Shown here piece after piece: positions 52,557-62,235 of a stretch of 64,000 nt of DNA. The notes under the pieces were generated by a model that did no database searches, was not told the DNA's origin, and saw nothing but the letters and a program-made list of their open reading frames with translations. This stretch comes from Pseudotamlana agarivorans. GTDB lineage: Bacteria; Bacteroidota; Bacteroidia; Flavobacteriales; Flavobacteriaceae. The position numbers and the translations under genes were made by a program. Location of the stretch: NCBI RefSeq assembly GCF_001642835.1, contig NZ_LXEI01000003.1, positions 62,001-126,000 on the forward strand. Direction: 5' to 3'. Position 1 is the stretch's first letter. Each line of letters starts with the position of its first letter.

Positions 52557-53697
52557 GCCCTAACATTTTATAGGCTTCTTCAATATAAACATCTTGGTCT
52601 TTGGTGAAATGTGTGGTGCCTTCATCATCGGAGGTTCTTTGCCCAAGCCTCACAATAATTACATTGTCGTCCGGCTCGACCATAACCAATTGACTGTGAT
52701 GCCCTAGCATCATAAAAAAGTTTTTGTCTTCATATTTTCGCAACCACCAGCCGTATCCATACTCTGGACTTTCTTTAAAACGAGGGCGGATGGATTTTGC
52801 CACATAGGCAGAATCTAAAAGCTGTTGGCCTTCCCATTTTCCGTGGTCTTTATAAAGTTTTCCAAAACGGGCAAAATCTCTCGCGTTACTTGAAATACAA
52901 CAAAATGTTTTTGCCAAACGATGCTCTTTGCCATCCAATTGCCATAAAGCATCTTGAGCAGCACCCATAGGTTTCCAAAAGTTTTCCGAAAGGTATTCTG
53001 CAAGGGGTTGTCCTGTAGCTTTTTGAATAATCATGCCTAACAATTCGGTGTTTCCACTTAAATACTCAAAGGATTCCCCTGGGGTTTCAATAACTTTTTG
53101 ATTTAAAATGGCCTTGGCTAAATTATTGTCATAATTGGCTCTAGCGGTAACCGAAAACGGACTGCTATAATGTTCAACCCAGTCTAACCCCGATGCCATA
53201 GACGCCAAATCACCAACGGTAGTTTTTGCATAGCTGTATTGCGGATAAAAATCACTTATTGGCTGATCCAAGCTTTTGATATGTCCTTGCATGATGGCTT
53301 TTCCTAATAAAGCTGTGGTGATGCTTTTTGCCATTGAAAAGGAGTTGGTTTTTGAGGCATCGCTATAATCCGGCGCATACCATTCGTAATAAATACTGTC
53401 GTTTTTAATTATTAAATAGGCTACAGTACCTAATTTTTCATTAAAAGTGTTAAGTCTTTCAGTAGATTCTACCGTGTTGTAATTTTTATGAAGTGGCCAT
53501 GGCGAAATGTTGTTTCCTTTTTTAATAGTATCGTTTTCAAAATATGGATAGTCGTCAATAAAAACGGTTTTATGTCCTGTGAAATATACAATTCTAGCAC
53601 CTCTTAAAATATAGTCGTAATCGAAAATATAAAGTAATGCAATGATGGCTACAACAAGAATAGCAAGCCATTTAATAACGCGTTTAATGAATTTCAT
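52549..53697 (-). CDS. serine hydrolase (beta-lactamase/class C PBP family)
   Basis: A 382-residue protein with an N-terminal membrane anchor (about 8-26). It carries the catalytic SxxK in FSMAKSITTALL and YLSGN at the YxN position. The C-terminal part has HHSQLVMVEPDDNVIIVRLG. It belongs to the beta-lactamase-like esterase/peptidase group. The substrate is unknown; it acts on the periplasmic side. Confidence 0.88.
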   Translation of the reverse strand: MKFIKRVIKWLAILVVAIIALLYIFDYDYILRGARIVYFTGHKTVFIDDYPYFENDTIKKGNNISPWPLHKNYNTVESTERLNTFNEKLGTVAYLIIKNDSIYYEWYAPDYSDASKTNSFSMAKSITTALLGKAIMQGHIKSLDQPISDFYPQYSYAKTTVGDLASMASGLDWVEHYSSPFSVTARANYDNNLAKAILNQKVIETPGESFEYLSGNTELLGMIIQKATGQPLAEYLSENFWKPMGAAQDALWQLDGKEHRLAKTFCCISSNARDFARFGKLYKDHGKWEGQQLLDSAYVAKSIRPRFKESPEYGYGWWLRKYEDKNFFMMLGHHSQLVMVEPDDNVIIVRLGQRTSDDEGTTHFTKDQDVYIEEAYKMLGHD

Positions 53698-53770
53698 ATA
53701 AAAAACTTTTAGTTGAAATAAATATAGGAAATATTTTAAGTTTTAGTACCTATAACCGCTTTGAAAGCTT

Positions 53771-54244
53771 TTAAAACAAAGTTTGTTGCTTGTTAGAGCT
53801 CTCGTGATTAAGAAGCCATTGTTTACGATGTAAGCCACCAGCATATCCGGTTAAACTACCGTCGCTACCAATGACGCGATAGCAAGGCACGATAATCCAC
53901 AAGGGGTTTTTGGCATTAGCATTGGCAACAGCCCGAATGGCTTTTGGCTGATCCATTTGCTTTGATAACTCTAGATAAGACAGGCTTTTTCCAAAAGGAA
54001 TTTGTTCCAAATATTTCCAGACTTTCTTTTGAAAATCGGTGCCTTTGGGGTTTAATGTTAATTGGAATTGTTGGCGTTCTCCGTTAAAATATGCTTTAAG
54101 TTGCCTAGCACAGTCTTGTAATACATGAGGGATGGTTTCGGTTTCCACAGCTTTAGAATTACTTATGCTAACCGAATTAATGCCGTTTTCATCACCACAA
54201 ATTTTTGCATAGCCTAGAGGCGTATGGATGATGCAGCTTTCCAT
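53771..54244 (-). CDS. ogt: methylated-DNA-protein-cysteine methyltransferase
   Basis: A 157-residue O6-alkylguanine repair protein. The C-terminal domain has FQKKVWKYLEQIPFGKSLSY, AVANANAKNP and the active-site motif IVPCYRVIG. The acceptor Cys is present, but the usual His of PCHR is Tyr. It transfers alkyl groups from DNA to its own Cys. The start codon directly follows the stop of the DUF21/CBS gene, so the two are coupled. Confidence 0.9.
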   Translation of the reverse strand: MESCIIHTPLGYAKICGDENGINSVSISNSKAVETETIPHVLQDCARQLKAYFNGERQQFQLTLNPKGTDFQKKVWKYLEQIPFGKSLSYLELSKQMDQPKAIRAVANANAKNPLWIIVPCYRVIGSDGSLTGYAGGLHRKQWLLNHESSNKQQTLF

Positions 54245-55333
54245 TTATTCTAAAGGCTTGGTTTTGTCTTCAAAAATCCCTAGTTTTTTGGCGCGTACTT
54301 CCCAGCTTTTTCTGGCTAAAAGTTGCAGGTCTGATACGTTGTCACTCTCATCCATAATTTCTAGACCTAATAAGGTTTCGATAACATCTTCCATAGTTAC
54401 TAGGCCGCTTACGGTACCATATTCGTCGACAACTAAAGCCATGTGATTTCTGCTTTCGATAAGTTGTTCAAACAAATCGGGGATGGGCAGGGTGCGGTTC
54501 ACAATAATAATGTTTCGTTTAAGTTCGGAAAGTGTTTTGCTACCGTTCCCTAAAGCCATTTCTTTAAAAATTTCATCTTTAAGTACCAACCCTTTGATAT
54601 CGTCGGGTTCGTTTACAAAAACAGGAATACGAGAAAAACGTAAATTGATATTTTGTTTGAAAAATTCTTCAACGGTGGTGTTTTCATCAACAGTTTTCAT
54701 GACGGTTCTAGGGGTCATAACATCTTTGGCGAAGACCTCTTTAAAAGTTAATAGGTTTTTTATGACTTTGCTCTCATTCTCTTGAAAAACGCCTTCTTCA
54801 TGAGCTAAATCGGTCATATCCATAAAACTTTGACGGGTTAGAACACTACCATGACCTTTACCGCCTATAAGTTTAGTGGTAAGTTGTAGTAACCATAAAA
54901 TACCGGTCCATTTTAATGGAAAAATTAAAATCGTTAGGGTTTTTGAAGTGAAATTAGCCAACTGCCTCCAATAGGTAGCACCAATAGTTTTCGGAATAAT
55001 TTCTGAAGCTACTAGAATTAAAAAAGTCATTATAGCCGAAACTACCCCAACGGTATTAATGCCAAAAAGTTCAATTTTAAATGGTAATTTTTCTGCTTGT
55101 ATACCAACCATCATGGCTCCTAAAGTATGTGCAATGGTGTTAAGAGTTAAAATGGCTATAAGCGGTTTATCGACATCTTTTTTAAGGGACTCTAAAGTGA
55201 GTGCGTATTCTTTTTGTTCACGCTTTTTAAGGTTGATAAAAGTAGGCGTGACGCTTAGTAAAACGGCTTCTAGTATAGAACATAAAAAGGAAAAAAAGAT
55301 GGATAAGGTTGCCCAAAAAATTAATGTGCTCAT
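54245..55333 (-). CDS. CNNM/HlyC-type membrane protein with CBS pair
   Basis: A 362-residue protein with an N-terminal DUF21/CNNM domain of about four hydrophobic segments (residues 1-150), then two CBS domains (about 185-325) with MTPRTVMK, FSRIPVFVNEPDDI and VVDEYGTVSGLVTMEDVIE. The family is linked to Mg2+ export or regulation. The C-terminal CorC/HlyC domain found in longer homologs is absent here. It lies between hemB and ogt. Confidence 0.9.
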   Translation of the reverse strand: MSTLIFWATLSIFFSFLCSILEAVLLSVTPTFINLKKREQKEYALTLESLKKDVDKPLIAILTLNTIAHTLGAMMVGIQAEKLPFKIELFGINTVGVVSAIMTFLILVASEIIPKTIGATYWRQLANFTSKTLTILIFPLKWTGILWLLQLTTKLIGGKGHGSVLTRQSFMDMTDLAHEEGVFQENESKVIKNLLTFKEVFAKDVMTPRTVMKTVDENTTVEEFFKQNINLRFSRIPVFVNEPDDIKGLVLKDEIFKEMALGNGSKTLSELKRNIIIVNRTLPIPDLFEQLIESRNHMALVVDEYGTVSGLVTMEDVIETLLGLEIMDESDNVSDLQLLARKSWEVRAKKLGIFEDKTKPLE

Positions 55334-55385
55334 TAAAAATGTTTTTTGATGAAGACTAATTTACGAAAGTAATTTTACAACAGGA

Positions 55386-55421
55386 TTTTGCAGCCTTTTA
55401 TTTAGTTGAAAGGCTGCAAAA
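55386..55421. terminator. inverted repeat after hemB
   Basis: Perfect 13-bp arms (TTTTGCAGCCTTT / AAAGGCTGCAAAA) with a 10-nt loop lie 23 bp behind the hemB stop. There is no clear T-run, but the strong stem fits a terminator. Confidence 0.6.
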
Positions 55422-55443
55422 TTAATTTGATTTGAAGGTTTAA

Positions 55444-56436
55444 TTAGCCGTTTAAAATTTTAATCACATCTTTGGCAAAATAAGAAGCGATAATATCAGC
55501 GCCAGCACGCTTAAAAGCGGTGGTAGTTTCCATCATAACTTGATCGTGATCTAACCAGCCTTTTTCGGCAGCAGCTTTTATCATAGCATATTCACCAGAA
55601 ACTTGATATACAGCTACGGGAACATCCACTTCATTTTTAATGTCTCTTAAGATATCTAAATAAGAAAGTCCTGGTTTTACCATCACGATATCGGCACCTT
55701 CATCAATATCCATTTCGGTTTCACGAAGGGCTTCAAAACGGTTACCGTAATCCATTTGATAGGTTTTTTTATCTTTTGGAATATCAACTAAATCCACAGG
55801 AGCAGAATCTAAAGCATCACGAAAAGGACCATAAAAAGCAGAGGCATATTTTGCTGAGTAGCTCATAATCCCTGTGTTGATGAAACCTTCATCTTCCAAA
55901 GCTTCACGAATGCTTAAAATACGACCATCCATCATATCGCTTGGTGCTACAAAATCGGCACCAGCTGTAGCGTGAGAAATGCTCATTTCAGCTAAAAACG
56001 CGGCAGTATCGTCGTTTATAATTTGTCCGTTTTCAATAATACCATCATGACCGTAAATTGAGTATGGATCTAGGGCTACATCGGTCATAACCAACATATC
56101 AGGGCAGGCATTTTTAACCGTTTTAATGGCGCGTTGCATCAAACCGTTTGGGTTTAAAGCTTCAGTACCCTTATTGTCTTTTAAGTTATCTGGTACTTTT
56201 ACAAAAAGCAACACCGATTTTAAGCCTAGTTGCCAAAGTGCTTTAACTTCAGCTTCTAATAAATCCAAACTATAACGGAAGTAATTAGGCATCGATGGAA
56301 TTTCATCTTTAACCCCTTTGCCTTCAACCACAAAAAGCGGTACTAAAAAATCGTTTGGCGTGAGTATGGTTTCTCTAACTAGAGAACGAATGGCTTCATT
56401 GGTTCTTAATCGTCTATTTCTTTTTAAAGGGAACAT
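55444..56436 (-). CDS. hemB: porphobilinogen synthase
   Basis: A 330-residue enzyme that condenses two 5-aminolevulinates to porphobilinogen. The Schiff-base Lys residues lie in MSYSAKYASAFYGPFRDA and IVMVKPGLSYLDI. The metal site uses an Asp-type motif (TDVALDPYSIYGHDG) rather than the Cys-rich zinc site, so it is probably Mg-type. It ends an operon-like run, 7 bp behind ychJ. Confidence 0.97.
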   Translation of the reverse strand: MFPLKRNRRLRTNEAIRSLVRETILTPNDFLVPLFVVEGKGVKDEIPSMPNYFRYSLDLLEAEVKALWQLGLKSVLLFVKVPDNLKDNKGTEALNPNGLMQRAIKTVKNACPDMLVMTDVALDPYSIYGHDGIIENGQIINDDTAAFLAEMSISHATAGADFVAPSDMMDGRILSIREALEDEGFINTGIMSYSAKYASAFYGPFRDALDSAPVDLVDIPKDKKTYQMDYGNRFEALRETEMDIDEGADIVMVKPGLSYLDILRDIKNEVDVPVAVYQVSGEYAMIKAAAEKGWLDHDQVMMETTTAFKRAGADIIASYFAKDVIKILNG

Positions 56437-56443
56437 AGTTTTT

Positions 56444-56830
56444 TTATTTACTGAGTCCTAAATACATCCAAAGGTTGTTTTCTTTTAAAAATGCCGATTT
56501 TTCATGAATACAGTCTACTTTACCATTTTCATAAAAATAGGCATCAAAGGTAACAGTGCCTTCAGAATCTTTTTCTAGGCCTTTTGTGGTTTCTAATACG
56601 TCTAATTTAATCCATTGTACCGATTTTGCCCAGTTTACAATGGCTTTCTTTTCTTTAGGTTGCCTTGTTTTACTGTGGTGACTAGCCATTAAATAATCGC
56701 CATCGGCCAAAACAAAAGCACTATATCTAGAGCGCATAAGCTGCTCGGCAGTTTTAGCATGAGCTATGTTTTGGTGCACTTTTATGCAACAATTGGCATA
56801 GGTTTCTTGGCTTCCGCAGGGGCAATTCAT
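56444..56830 (-). CDS. YchJ-family SEC-C protein
   Basis: A 128-residue protein. It starts MNCPCGSQETYANCC, a SEC-C-like zinc motif (C-x-C...C-C), and then a nuclear-transport-factor-like fold with RSRYSAFVLADGDYLMASHH. The family function is unknown. It lies 7 bp upstream of hemB and 3 bp behind a barrel gene. Confidence 0.88.
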   Translation of the reverse strand: MNCPCGSQETYANCCIKVHQNIAHAKTAEQLMRSRYSAFVLADGDYLMASHHSKTRQPKEKKAIVNWAKSVQWIKLDVLETTKGLEKDSEGTVTFDAYFYENGKVDCIHEKSAFLKENNLWMYLGLSK

Positions 56831-56833
56831 AAC

Positions 56834-57871
56834 TTAGTTAAAATGTAGTTTTTTGTTAACGCTATCGGCTTTGTTTACCATTTTTCTGGAAGCTTTAAAA
56901 CGATATCCTACAAAAAATTGCATGAAGGGAATGTTATCTTTAACATAGGACGAGGCATCACTATTATAGTTTAAGATAAGATAATTGTATTGAGCGCCTA
57001 AGTATAATTGTTTGATGTCGTAGGTTATGGTTCCCGAAAAGTCTAATTCTGTAAGCAGGGAAACTAAATTTTCATCATCATCAGAATTTTTACTGAAGTT
57101 AGCGCCAATACCGGCCGAAACCCCTGCGGAGATAAACAAATTTTTAGTTGGCACAAAATTGTATAAGTATGAAGGTGCTAAGGCTATATCGAAGGCCCTA
57201 TATTCTGTGTCTACAGACGCTCCTGTTGCTTCATTATAAGCTCTGAGGTTATGTTTTGTATAGTAATACACGAGGTTAGGCATAAACGTTCCTGCGCTTT
57301 TTAGCTGTTTTTCGTTTTGTGATGCTCGGGCCCTATACGAGAAATTTTCATTAAATATGTATGAGGTGGTACCACCTATTTTAAATGATTTAGTTTTAGG
57401 GAGGTAGACTTGATGATTGTCTTGATCTTTTAAATGAAAGCCCTTTTGGCTATAAATATCTAAAGTTTGCATCCAATGTTTACCAAAGTAATTTCTGAAA
57501 TTAAAATTTACAACCTTGGAATCCTTGTCATCAGGATTTTCAGCTAATGCATTTGGAGAAAATGAATAGGATGCTGAAATTGATCTAAAAGCCACCGAAG
57601 CTCCAATTTTATCTTGTTTATTAGGGTTTAACTGATACTGAATATGCGATTCATCACCACGTCCTCTTATTGTTAAAGGGTTGGAGGTTTTTATAAAGAA
57701 TGCACGTGCTGTAACTCGATTTTTATAAATGTATATGTAATCGTTATTTTGTACGCCGTAAATAATTTCTTGTAAGCTGTCGTTTACTGCATTTTGTGGT
57801 TCATTTTGAGCAAAAAGTGAGGTGCTTAATAAGCTCAGAAGGAGGTAGATTGGTTTTAATTTCAAACCCAT
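56834..57871 (-). CDS. DUF4421-like outer-membrane protein
   Basis: A 345-residue secreted protein with a Sec signal (1-21, SLFAQ) and a beta-barrel-like sequence with many aromatic strand ends (for example ISASYSFSP). It resembles the Bacteroidota DUF4421 family; that assignment is from memory. Its 5' end overlaps hemF by 10 bp. A role in heme or iron is not shown. Confidence 0.72.
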   Translation of the reverse strand: MGLKLKPIYLLLSLLSTSLFAQNEPQNAVNDSLQEIIYGVQNNDYIYIYKNRVTARAFFIKTSNPLTIRGRGDESHIQYQLNPNKQDKIGASVAFRSISASYSFSPNALAENPDDKDSKVVNFNFRNYFGKHWMQTLDIYSQKGFHLKDQDNHQVYLPKTKSFKIGGTTSYIFNENFSYRARASQNEKQLKSAGTFMPNLVYYYTKHNLRAYNEATGASVDTEYRAFDIALAPSYLYNFVPTKNLFISAGVSAGIGANFSKNSDDDENLVSLLTELDFSGTITYDIKQLYLGAQYNYLILNYNSDASSYVKDNIPFMQFFVGYRFKASRKMVNKADSVNKKLHFN

Positions 57872-58764
57872 GATTTTGGTTCTTGTAATGTTTTAATTAG
57901 TTTTTCTTCGTCACTGCCAGGTTTTGGGTGGTGGTCATACACCCATTGTACATGCGGCGGTAAACTCATTAAAATACTTTCTATACGGCCGTTTGTTTTT
58001 AAACCGAAAAGGGTGCCTTTGTCGTGTACCAGATTAAATTCCACATAGCGCCCACGACGAATTTCTTGCCAATTGCGCTGATCTTGGGTATAGGGAAGAT
58101 CTTTTCTACGTTCAATAATAGGAACATAAGCCTCTAGGAAACTATCGCCAACTTCGGTAACAAAGTTGTACCAATCTTCCATGGACATGGTGTCATTGGC
58201 TTTGCAATAATCGAAAAACAAGCCACCAATACCACGCCCCTCATTGCGGTGGGCATTATAAAAGTATTCGTCGCAACGTTTTTTATAGGTTGGGTAAAAC
58301 TCTGGGCTGTGTTTATCGCAAGCTGTTTTACAGGTTTGATGAAAATGTTTAGCATCTTCATCAAACAAGTAATACGGTGTTAAATCTTGTCCGCCACCAA
58401 ACCAGCTATCAATAATTTCACCTTTATCATCATACATTTCAAAGTAGCGCCAATTGGCATGTACCGTCGGAGCCATAGGGTTTTTAGGGTGGAGCACTAA
58501 ACTTAATCCGCAGGCAAAAAAATCAACATCACCTACTTTAAAATAGGCCTGCATAGATTTAGGTAATTTACCGTGTACACCGGAGATGTTTACACCGCCT
58601 TTTTCAAAAACATGTCCATTTTCAATTACTCGGGTTCTTCCGCCGCCACCTTCTGGACGTTCCCATAAATCTTCTTGAAATATGGCTTTACCATCAATAA
58701 GCTCTAATTTAGAAGTGATTTGATCTTGTAAATTTTGAATGTATTGATAAAATTTATCTTTCAT
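57862..58764 (-). CDS. hemF: coproporphyrinogen III oxidase, aerobic
   Basis: A 300-residue O2-dependent enzyme that converts coproporphyrinogen III to protoporphyrinogen IX. It has the hallmarks RPEGGGGRTRV, WFGGGQDLTPYY, KKRCDEYFYNAHR and the C-terminal LFGLKTNGRIESILMSLPP. Full length. It lies 33 bp behind nhaA. Confidence 0.98.
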   Translation of the reverse strand: MKDKFYQYIQNLQDQITSKLELIDGKAIFQEDLWERPEGGGGRTRVIENGHVFEKGGVNISGVHGKLPKSMQAYFKVGDVDFFACGLSLVLHPKNPMAPTVHANWRYFEMYDDKGEIIDSWFGGGQDLTPYYLFDEDAKHFHQTCKTACDKHSPEFYPTYKKRCDEYFYNAHRNEGRGIGGLFFDYCKANDTMSMEDWYNFVTEVGDSFLEAYVPIIERRKDLPYTQDQRNWQEIRRGRYVEFNLVHDKGTLFGLKTNGRIESILMSLPPHVQWVYDHHPKPGSDEEKLIKTLQEPKSWV

Positions 58765-58797
58765 CTATAAATGAATCTTCTTGTTTTAAATGGTGTT

Positions 58798-60150
58798 TTA
58801 AGGTATTATTACTTCATCAGGATCTTGATTTTGTTTCACTTTCGAGCCCTGACTTTTAAGTAGAAAATAACCAATAATCCCTGAAATTGATGAACCAATT
58901 AAGATACCTATTTTGGCAGAATCTATATATTTTGGTTGATCTGCAAATGCTAAACTAGCAATAAATATTGCCATAGTAAACCCGATACCCGCTAAAAACG
59001 AAACACCAATAATATGTGATTTCGAGATATCGATAGGGATACTAATTATTTTTAATTTATTTGCCAACAACACAAATACGGAAACTCCAATACTTTTACC
59101 TAATAGTAAACATAAAGCAATATTAAGTACTAGTGGAAAATCTAAACCTTCACTACTGCTCAAACTAACTCCCGAATTGGCCAGTGCAAATATAGGAATG
59201 ATAAAGTAAGCGACCCAATCGTGTAAATGATGTTCTAAATTTTGAAGTGGCGATTGGTATTTGTATGTCCATTCTTGTAATTCGTCAATTTCATGAATTT
59301 GCTCGGCAGAAAGAATGGGTTCTTTTAATTCTGAAGATCCTTTAATTTTGGTTGTGATTTCTTCTAATCGTGATAGGAATTGAGAAGTGTCCACTTTTTG
59401 TCTAATTGGCACAGAAAAGGCTAATAAGATACCTGCAAGAGTAGGGTGTACTCCAGATTTTAGGAATAAAATCCAAATGGCAATCCCGAAAATAATCATT
59501 AAGAATTTAGAATAATACCCTTTATTAGATAAGAAATATAAAATAGCTAGAAGCCCTAGTGCAACACCTAAAAACACCATTTTAATAGTGCCTGTATAGA
59601 ATAAGGCAATGACAATAACAGCACCTAAATCGTCTACAATGGCGAAGGCCGTTAAAAATATTTTAAGGCTAATAGGCACTCGATCTCCCAAAACTTTTAA
59701 AATGGCTAAAGAAAAGGCAATATCGGTAGCCATAGGAATTCCCCAACCGTGTAAAGTCGCATCAGCATGTCCGCTAAAATATTTATTAATAATAAGAAAA
59801 AATACCACGGGAATAACCATACCGCCAATAGCTCCAACAAGTGGGAAAGCTAATTTTTTAGGGGAGTTAAGTTCTCCAATCAGAAATTCTCTTTTAATTT
59901 CCAGACCAATAAGGAAAAAGAAAACCGCCATGAATCCATCGTTTATCCAGTGTAATAAGGATAAATTAAGTTCAAAACGATCCGATTTGTATCCTAAATG
60001 ATAGTGTTGTAATGCTGTATATCCCTCTGCAAATGGCGAATTTGCCCAGATAAGGGCTGCAATGGCAGCAAATAGGAGTAGTATACCACTAAAACTCTCA
60101 ATTTTGATGAATTTTTGAAATGGGGATAAAAAGCTATTTTTTGTTTCCAT
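58798..60150 (-). CDS. nhaA: Na+/H+ antiporter NhaA
   Basis: A 450-residue antiporter with about 12 transmembrane helices. The ion-binding Asp pair is in FAIVDDLGAVI, and MATDIAFSLAIL (with Asp) is also present. A long cytoplasmic loop (about 260-320) splits the two halves. It exports Na+ in exchange for H+, which fits a marine habitat. It is 13 bp behind the EI24 gene, within the heme-gene run. Confidence 0.96.
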   Translation of the reverse strand: METKNSFLSPFQKFIKIESFSGILLLFAAIAALIWANSPFAEGYTALQHYHLGYKSDRFELNLSLLHWINDGFMAVFFFLIGLEIKREFLIGELNSPKKLAFPLVGAIGGMVIPVVFFLIINKYFSGHADATLHGWGIPMATDIAFSLAILKVLGDRVPISLKIFLTAFAIVDDLGAVIVIALFYTGTIKMVFLGVALGLLAILYFLSNKGYYSKFLMIIFGIAIWILFLKSGVHPTLAGILLAFSVPIRQKVDTSQFLSRLEEITTKIKGSSELKEPILSAEQIHEIDELQEWTYKYQSPLQNLEHHLHDWVAYFIIPIFALANSGVSLSSSEGLDFPLVLNIALCLLLGKSIGVSVFVLLANKLKIISIPIDISKSHIIGVSFLAGIGFTMAIFIASLAFADQPKYIDSAKIGILIGSSISGIIGYFLLKSQGSKVKQNQDPDEVIIP

Positions 60151-60163
60151 ATGTCTATTGTAT

Positions 60164-60901
60164 TTATTTCTGATTTAGAACTTTAACGGTTTGGGTTGTA
60201 GCGGCGGTTACCGAAAGTGGTAATACTAAAATTACCCCAATAAATGGAATAAAGAGGCAAAGCATAAAAACGATACCGTTTCCAATAGCCAATCCGCGAT
60301 TTTCATGTACAAATTTGATGCTGTTTTTATAGTTAAAATGACGTTCTAGGGTGTAATCCATATTCCCGAATCCCGCATAATAGGATTGTAAAAAAAACAA
60401 TAATATGGTCGAGAAAATGTTCACAATGGGAATGAATTTCAATACTAAGATAGGCATTGTAAATAATAATTCTCTAATCAAATTACGCAGGTTAATGCGT
60501 ATGCCCCGCCACAGTTGTTGAGCGAACGTGTTGTTTGTAAAATTTTGGTTAGGGTTATTGGTTAAATACACCTCAATTTTTTCGGAAACCGGACTCATAA
60601 AGGGCGCCGAAAATGCCATGACAATATGTTTAAAAAGAATAATGCCAATAGCAATTATAATTAACAGACCTAAAATGGTACCTAGGGTTGTAAACGCACT
60701 TTTACCCCAGTCCCAAATCCATAAATCTGAAACATAAGCACCTAAATTATCCGACAAGTTGTAAGCTATAATACTTATGCCAGAAGCTGTAATTAAGCTT
60801 ATAAGCATAGGTATAATAAAGTATTTCCAGAGCTTTAGTTTAGATAATAAACTAAAAGCCCCTAAGTATGCTTTAACACCGCTTAGTATATTTTTTAGCA
60901 T
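60164..60901 (-). CDS. EI24/CysZ-like membrane protein
   Basis: A 245-residue protein with four to six membrane helices and the family segments AFSAPFMSPVSEKIE and YYAGFGNMDYTLERH. EI24/CysZ proteins include a sulfate importer of E. coli, but here the substrate is not shown. It lies 97 bp behind hemE and 13 bp before nhaA. Confidence 0.85.
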   Translation of the reverse strand: MLKNILSGVKAYLGAFSLLSKLKLWKYFIIPMLISLITASGISIIAYNLSDNLGAYVSDLWIWDWGKSAFTTLGTILGLLIIIAIGIILFKHIVMAFSAPFMSPVSEKIEVYLTNNPNQNFTNNTFAQQLWRGIRINLRNLIRELLFTMPILVLKFIPIVNIFSTILLFFLQSYYAGFGNMDYTLERHFNYKNSIKFVHENRGLAIGNGIVFMLCLFIPFIGVILVLPLSVTAATTQTVKVLNQK

Positions 60902-60998
60902 TTATTAACCAGTTTTATACTTTAATTCTTTAGGTTAAACGTTTAAGCAAGTTTTGCTGCTTTAAATATAAGCGTTATTTAGTTAGATAAAAAGCGGT

Positions 60999-62024
60999 TT
61001 ATCGATACTCTTTTACAGCATCAATAAACGCTTTAGCATGGTCTAAAGGTATATGTGGTAGAATACCATGACCTAGATTTACAATATATTTGTCTTTACC
61101 AAACGCATCAATCATTTGGTGAACCATTTTTTTAATTTCAGCTGGAGGAGATAACAAGCGTACAGGATCAAAATTACCTTGTAAGGTGATGTTTCCTCCT
61201 GTTAAATAACGAGCATTCTGTGGTGAGCAAGTCCAATCGACACCTAAGGCCGATGCGTTACTTTTAGCCATTTCTCCAAGGGCAAACCAGCACCCTTTTC
61301 CAAAAGCAATTACTGGAGCATCGTCTTTTAAAGCTTCAATAATTTGATTGATGTATTGCCAAGAAAACTCTTGATAATCGGTTGGTGATAACATCCCTCC
61401 CCATGAATCAAACACCTGAACCGCATTTACACCTGCAACTACTTTTTCTTTTAAGTAAGCAATAGTCGTATCGGTTATTTTTTGCAATAGTTGATGCGCC
61501 GCAACGGGATTTGTAAAACAAAATTCCTTGGCTTTATCAAAGTTTTTACTGCCTTGACCTTGTACGCAGTAGCATAAAATCGTCCAAGGTGATCCAGCAA
61601 AACCAATAAGTGGGATCTCGTTATTTAAAAGTTCTTTTGTAGCCTTAATACCTTCGAAAACATAGTTTAATGCCTCTTTAACATCAGGCACTATTACGTT
61701 ATCTACATCTTTTTGAGTACGCACTGGATTTGGTAAATAAGGGCCAAAATTAGGTTTCATCTGTACCTCAATATTCATAGCTTGAGGAATTACCAAAATG
61801 TCACTAAACAAAATAGCAGCATCCATACCGTAGCGTCTAATAGGCTGAACAGTAATTTCACTAGCTAGTTCTGGAGTTTGACAACGCGTGAAAAAATCAT
61901 ATTTTTCACGAATGGCCATGAATTCTGGTAAATAACGTCCAGCTTGACGCATCATCCAAACAGGTGGACGTTCAACAGTTTCTCCTTTTAATGCTCTTAA
62001 AAATAAATCGTTTTTAATACTCAT
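60999..62024 (-). CDS. hemE: uroporphyrinogen decarboxylase
   Basis: A 341-residue enzyme from the ATG at 62024 (MSIKNDLF), which matches the family start; the longer frame adds 26 unlikely residues. It has [15 protein letters not shown] and [11 protein letters not shown]-like [12 protein letters not shown], and FGKGCW and LGHGILP. It decarboxylates uroporphyrinogen III to coproporphyrinogen III. It is 211 bp behind hemCD. Confidence 0.98.
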   Translation of the reverse strand: MSIKNDLFLRALKGETVERPPVWMMRQAGRYLPEFMAIREKYDFFTRCQTPELASEITVQPIRRYGMDAAILFSDILVIPQAMNIEVQMKPNFGPYLPNPVRTQKDVDNVIVPDVKEALNYVFEGIKATKELLNNEIPLIGFAGSPWTILCYCVQGQGSKNFDKAKEFCFTNPVAAHQLLQKITDTTIAYLKEKVVAGVNAVQVFDSWGGMLSPTDYQEFSWQYINQIIEALKDDAPVIAFGKGCWFALGEMAKSNASALGVDWTCSPQNARYLTGGNITLQGNFDPVRLLSPPAEIKKMVHQMIDAFGKDKYIVNLGHGILPHIPLDHAKAFIDAVKEYR

Positions 62025-62033
62025 TTTCTTGTT

Positions 62034-62045
62034 CCGCGAAAGCGG
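62034..62045. repeat. CCGC-GAAA-GCGG mini-hairpin
   Basis: A perfect 4-bp GC stem with a GAAA tetraloop, 10 bp before the hemE start codon. Similar to the copy at 42931. A hairpin at 62086-62116 lies further upstream. Confidence 0.55.
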
Positions 62046-62085
62046 TAATCTTTTATCTGAAATCAGAAATCGTGTAAAACTACTA

Positions 62086-62116
62086 GATAAATCATTTTTC
62101 AAAAATGATATTTATC
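62086..62116. repeat. A+T-rich hairpin upstream of hemE
   Basis: GATAAATCATTTTT pairs with AAAAATGATATTTATC (a 2-nt insertion in one arm). It lies in the 211-bp spacer between hemCD and hemE and may be regulatory. Confidence 0.45.
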
Positions 62117-62235
62117 ATAGTTTTAAATTCTCAACTAGAAAGTAGGTTCCCTATTTTGGGGGTACTTTAAAGTTTTAAATCTTTTTCGTTTCAGTGGTTA
62201 TAAAATGTTTATTGCAGCCAAAAAATAGTTGCCTG

